Below are positions 61,220 through 64,000 of a stretch of DNA of 64,000 nt, piece after piece; the stretch's first letter is position 1, and each line of letters begins with the position of its first letter. Under the pieces are notes generated by a model that searched no databases, had not been told where the DNA came from, and was given only the letters and a program-made list of their open reading frames with translations. The position numbers and the translations under genes were made by a program. This DNA is from Streptomyces cyaneus (lineage in GTDB: Bacteria > Actinomycetota > Actinomycetes > Streptomycetales > Streptomycetaceae): positions 186,001-250,000 of the forward strand of contig NZ_RQJW01000011.1 of the NCBI RefSeq assembly GCF_004028635.1. Reading direction: 5' to 3'.

Positions 61220-61726
61220 ATGAGCACCACCCAGAGCGAGAGGCTGCGAGAACTGCTCGAACCGCTCGTCACCTCCCAGGGCCTGGATCTCGAAGAGATT
61301 GCGGTGGACTCGGTCGGACGCAAGCGAGTGCTGCGCGTCGTCGTCGACTCCGACACCGGGGCGGACCTGGACCAGATCGCCGATGTGAGCCGTGCGCTCT
61401 CGGCGAAGCTGGACGAGACGGACGCGATGGGCGAGGGCGAGTACACCCTCGAGGTCGGCACCCCGGGCGCGGAGCGCCTCCTCACGGAGCACCGGCACTA
61501 CGTACGTGCCGTCGACCGCCTGGTGAAGTTCCAACTGGCCGAGGGCGGCGAGCTGGTGGCCAGGATCCTGAAGGTCGACGACGAAGGACTCGACCTCGAA
61601 GTGCCCGGAGTGAAGGGCCGCAAGGCCACCTCCCGCAGAGTCGGCTTCCCGGAGATCGACAAGGCGCGCGTGCAGGTCGAGTTCAACCGCAAGGACAGCA
61701 AGAACGAGAAGGAAGAGGAGGCGTAG
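61220..61726 (+). CDS. rimP: Ribosome maturation factor
   Basis: 168 residues. An N-terminal RimP domain (LEEIAVDSVGRKRVLRVVVD, ISxALSxxLDE-type segment, YTLEVGTPGAERLL) and a C-terminal SH3-like domain. It is needed for 30S maturation. ATG 61220 has GAGGAG upstream. It directly precedes nusA (2-base gap), the conserved operon order. Confidence 0.94.
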   Translation: MSTTQSERLRELLEPLVTSQGLDLEEIAVDSVGRKRVLRVVVDSDTGADLDQIADVSRALSAKLDETDAMGEGEYTLEVGTPGAERLLTEHRHYVRAVDRLVKFQLAEGGELVARILKVDDEGLDLEVPGVKGRKATSRRVGFPEIDKARVQVEFNRKDSKNEKEEEA

Positions 61727-61728
61727 CC

Positions 61729-62715
61729 GTGGACATCGACATGAGTGCCCTGCGGGGCTTGGTACGGGAGAAGGAGATCTCCTTCCCCCTGCTGGTCGAG
61801 GCGATCGAGTCGGCCCTCCTCATCGCCTACCACCGCACCGAGGGAAGCCGCCGCCACGCGCGCGTGGAGCTGAACCGGGAGACCGGCCATGTGACCGTGT
61901 GGGCGAAGGAGGACCCCGAGGACCTCGAGGAGGGCCAGGAGGCCCGCGAGTTCGACGACACCCCGTCCGGCTTCGGCCGTATCGCCGCCACCACCGCCAA
62001 GCAGGTCATTCTGCAGCGGCTGCGCGACGCCGAGGACGACGCGACGCTCGGCGAGTACGCGGGGCGTGAGGGCGACATCGTCACCGGCGTGGTCCAGCAG
62101 GGCCGCGACCCGAAGAACGTCCTCGTGGACATCGGCAAGCTGGAGGCCATCCTGCCGGTGCAGGAGCAGGTCCCGGGCGAGACGTACCCGCACGGCATGC
62201 GGATCCGCTCCTACGTCGTCCGAGTGGCGAAGGGCGTCCGTGGTCCGTCCGTCACCCTGTCGCGCACGCACCCCAATCTGGTGAAGAAGCTCTTCGCCCT
62301 GGAGGTGCCGGAGATCGCCGACGGCTCCGTCGAGATCGCCGCCATCGCCCGCGAGGCCGGTCACCGCACCAAGATCGCCGTACGGTCCACCCGCAGCGGT
62401 CTGAACGCCAAGGGCGCCTGTATCGGCCCCATGGGCGGTCGTGTGCGCAATGTCATGGGCGAGCTGAACGGCGAGAAGATCGACATCGTCGACTGGTCGG
62501 ACGACCCGGCCGAGATGGTGGCGAACGCGCTGTCGCCGGCCCGGGTCTCCAAGGTGGAGGTCGTGGACATGGCAGCCCGCTCCGCGCGCGTGACCGTGCC
62601 CGACTACCAGCTGTCACTGGCGATCGGCAAGGAGGGGCAGAACGCCCGACTTGCGGCCCGGCTCACCGGCTGGCGGATCGACATCCGTCCGGACACCGAG
62701 CAGGCCGGGGAATAG
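61729..62715 (+). CDS. nusA: Transcription elongation/antitermination factor NusA
   Basis: 328 residues, the shorter actinobacterial form without the acidic C-terminal repeats. An N-terminal polymerase-binding domain, an S1 domain (GDIVTGVVQQGRDPKNVLVDIG) and two KH domains (GACIGPMGGRVRNV and LAIGKEGQNARLA) are visible. GTG start with GAGGAGG upstream; ATG 61741 is the alternative. Confidence 0.95.
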   Translation: MDIDMSALRGLVREKEISFPLLVEAIESALLIAYHRTEGSRRHARVELNRETGHVTVWAKEDPEDLEEGQEAREFDDTPSGFGRIAATTAKQVILQRLRDAEDDATLGEYAGREGDIVTGVVQQGRDPKNVLVDIGKLEAILPVQEQVPGETYPHGMRIRSYVVRVAKGVRGPSVTLSRTHPNLVKKLFALEVPEIADGSVEIAAIAREAGHRTKIAVRSTRSGLNAKGACIGPMGGRVRNVMGELNGEKIDIVDWSDDPAEMVANALSPARVSKVEVVDMAARSARVTVPDYQLSLAIGKEGQNARLAARLTGWRIDIRPDTEQAGE

Positions 62716-62817
62716 ATCCAAGCCGCAGGCCGCTTAGATCACGTCAGGTTATCGCCCGGCAACTGTTCGAATCCTGCCCCAAAGGGGTGAGGTCGGTACG
62801 GGGAGGTAGACTTAGCT

Positions 62818-63114
62818 GTGTCTGGCCGGACACGCGTCCGCGCATGCCCTGAACGCACCTGTGTGGGGTGCCGGGAGCGAGCGGCCAAGGCTGATCTGCT
62901 GCGCATCGTGGCGATCAAGGACGAGTGCGTCCCTGATCCTCGCGGTACGCTGCCCGGCCGGGGTGCGTACGTACACCCCGCACTGGTCTGTCTCGACCAG
63001 GCGGTACGCCGCCGGGCGTTCACGCGGGCGTTGCGCGCCCCGGGAGCGCTCGACACAAAGGCGTTGCGCCAGTACGTCGAGCAGACAACAGTTGCTGAGC
63101 AGGCAACACCGTAA
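62818..63114 (+). CDS. YlxR/DUF448 RNA-binding-type protein
   Basis: 98 residues. The family signature PERTCVGCRERAAKADLLRIV and GRGAYVHPALVCLDQAVRRRAFTRAL are present. These small proteins are always found between nusA and infB and are thought to bind RNA or RNase P. GGGAGG precedes the GTG. Confidence 0.9.
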   Translation: MSGRTRVRACPERTCVGCRERAAKADLLRIVAIKDECVPDPRGTLPGRGAYVHPALVCLDQAVRRRAFTRALRAPGALDTKALRQYVEQTTVAEQATP

Positions 63115-63121
63115 GAAGCGT

Positions 63122-63140
63122 CGTGCGGAACCCCCGCACG
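63122..63140 (+). terminator. Stem-loop between ylxR and infB
   Basis: CGTGCGG at 63122-63128 pairs with CCGCACG at 63134-63140. It starts 7 bases after the ylxR stop. Weak evidence for a terminator or attenuator before infB. Confidence 0.3.
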
Positions 63141-63261
63141 GCCCAGGTACCCCGCGAGTTGGAAGTAGGTCGAGATTGCGATGAGCACTCGATGAGCACG
63201 CGATGAGTACGCCCATGAAGTAGCGACGGTCCGGACGCAACCCGGACCTAAAAGGAGCGAA

Positions 63262-64000
63262 GTGGCTAAGGTCCGGGTATACGAACTCGCCAAGGAGTTC
63301 GGGGTTGAGAGCAAGGTCGTCATGGCCAAGCTCCAAGAACTCGGTGAATTCGTCCGTTCGGCGTCTTCGACCATCGAAGCGCCCGTCGTCCGTAAGTTGA
63401 CGGACGCCCTCCAGCAGGGCAGCGGAGGCGGCAAGCCCGCCCCCGCCCGCAAGGCCGCCCCGGCGAAGCCGGCGGCCCCCTCTCCGGCGCAGGCTGCCCG
63501 TCCGGCCGCCCCGCGCCCGCCGGCCCCGAAGCCGGCCGCTGCCGAGAAGCCCGCGGCTCCCGCCGCGCCGGCCACTCCCGGCCCCCGTCCCACCCCGGGC
63601 CCGAAGCCCGCGCCGCGGCCCGCCCCGGCGTCCCCGGCTCCGACCACGCCCGAGTTCACGGCGCCCCCGTCGGCTCCCGCCGCACCGGCCGCCTCTCAGG
63701 GCCAGGGCTCCGGCCCGCGTCCGGGTGCCCCGCGTCCGGCCGGCCAGGCCCCGCGTCCCGGCGCCCCGCGTCCGGGTGGTCCCGCCCAGGGCGGCCAGGG
63801 CCGTGGTGACCGCGGCGACCGTCCCGGCGCTGCGCGTCCCGGCGGCGGCGCCCCGCGTCCCGGCGCCCGTCCGGCCGGTCCCCGTCCGGGCAACAACCCC
63901 TTCACCTCTGGTGGCTCCACCGGCATGGCGCGCCCGCAGGCGCCCCGTCCGGGCGGTGCCCCGCGTCCCGGCGGCCCGGGTGGCCCCGGTGCTCCCGGCG
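63262..64000 (+). CDS. infB: Translation initiation factor IF-2, N-terminal part
   Basis: Partial gene: 246 residues before the window ends. The N-terminal IF2_N domain (AKVRVYELAKEFGVESKVVM and LQELGEFVRSASSTIEAP) is complete. A long Pro/Ala/Gly/Arg-rich linker with repeated APRPGG-type units follows, as usual in Streptomyces. The GTPase part is outside. AAAGGAG lies 7 bases before the GTG. Confidence 0.94.
   Translation, partial: MAKVRVYELAKEFGVESKVVMAKLQELGEFVRSASSTIEAPVVRKLTDALQQGSGGGKPAPARKAAPAKPAAPSPAQAARPAAPRPPAPKPAAAEKPAAPAAPATPGPRPTPGPKPAPRPAPASPAPTTPEFTAPPSAPAAPAASQGQGSGPRPGAPRPAGQAPRPGAPRPGGPAQGGQGRGDRGDRPGAARPGGGAPRPGARPAGPRPGNNPFTSGGSTGMARPQAPRPGGAPRPGGPGGPGAPG

Overview
The window looks like a chromosomal core segment of a Streptomyces or a close relative. 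GC is very high, third codon positions are strongly GC-biased, GTG starts are common, and several genes appear to have leaderless or very short leaders. The right end carries the actinobacterial order dxr - site-2 protease - ispG - GNAT - proS - (three-gene unit) - rimP - nusA - ylxR - infB. From memory this resembles the stretch leading up to nusA/infB in S. coelicolor; no alignment was run. I saw no rRNA, tRNA, CRISPR array, transposase, integrase or plasmid origin.

Layout. (1) 1-10.7 kb: the 3' end of a PotD-type binding protein, a diacylglycerol-kinase-like protein, a secreted serine hydrolase, a membrane-tethered ECF sigma factor, a divergent HxlR regulator/reductase pair, a glycerophosphodiesterase, an adenosine-deaminase-family enzyme (possibly aminodeoxyfutalosine deaminase), a DUF4190-type membrane protein and a NADAR-domain protein. 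(2) 10.7-18 kb: a polyamine operon with an aldehyde dehydrogenase, PotD, PotA, PotB, PotC and a PuuB-like FAD oxidase. (3) 18-29 kb: a small orphan protein, a GH18 chitinase with a DasR-like operator in its promoter, a PAP2 phosphatase, GABA aminotransferase (gabT), a TraD/FtsK-like membrane ATPase, a PucR-family regulator and a second aldehyde dehydrogenase. Together (2) and (3) can take putrescine or GABA to succinate.

(4) 29.3-49.0 kb: the most notable block, which reads as a complete xyloglucan utilisation locus. Three secreted enzymes (one GH74, two GH12) can cut the backbone. An ABC importer (binding protein and two permeases, no ATPase) can take up the oligosaccharides. Four enzymes without signal peptides (GH95 fucosidase, GH42 galactosidase, GH31 xylosidase, GH3 glucosidase) match the stepwise removal of fucose, galactose, xylose and glucose. 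A LacI-family regulator lies in the block. Four near-identical palindromes with the core GAAGCGCTTC occur only in its two divergent promoter regions. A sulfotransferase-like gene is the one member with no obvious role.

(5) 49-64 kb: a long acyl-CoA dehydrogenase, then isoprenoid (dxr, ispG), translation (proS, rimP, infB) and transcription (nusA) genes. A minus-strand unit of lipoprotein, ferritin-like DUF4439 protein and kinase-fold protein lies between proS and rimP. The kinase-fold protein has lost every catalytic acidic/amide residue of its family and is a predicted pseudokinase. Two families of dispersed palindromic repeats (three copies each) occupy intergenic spaces. An isolated Zur-box-like palindrome lies just before a strong terminator near 29.2 kb.
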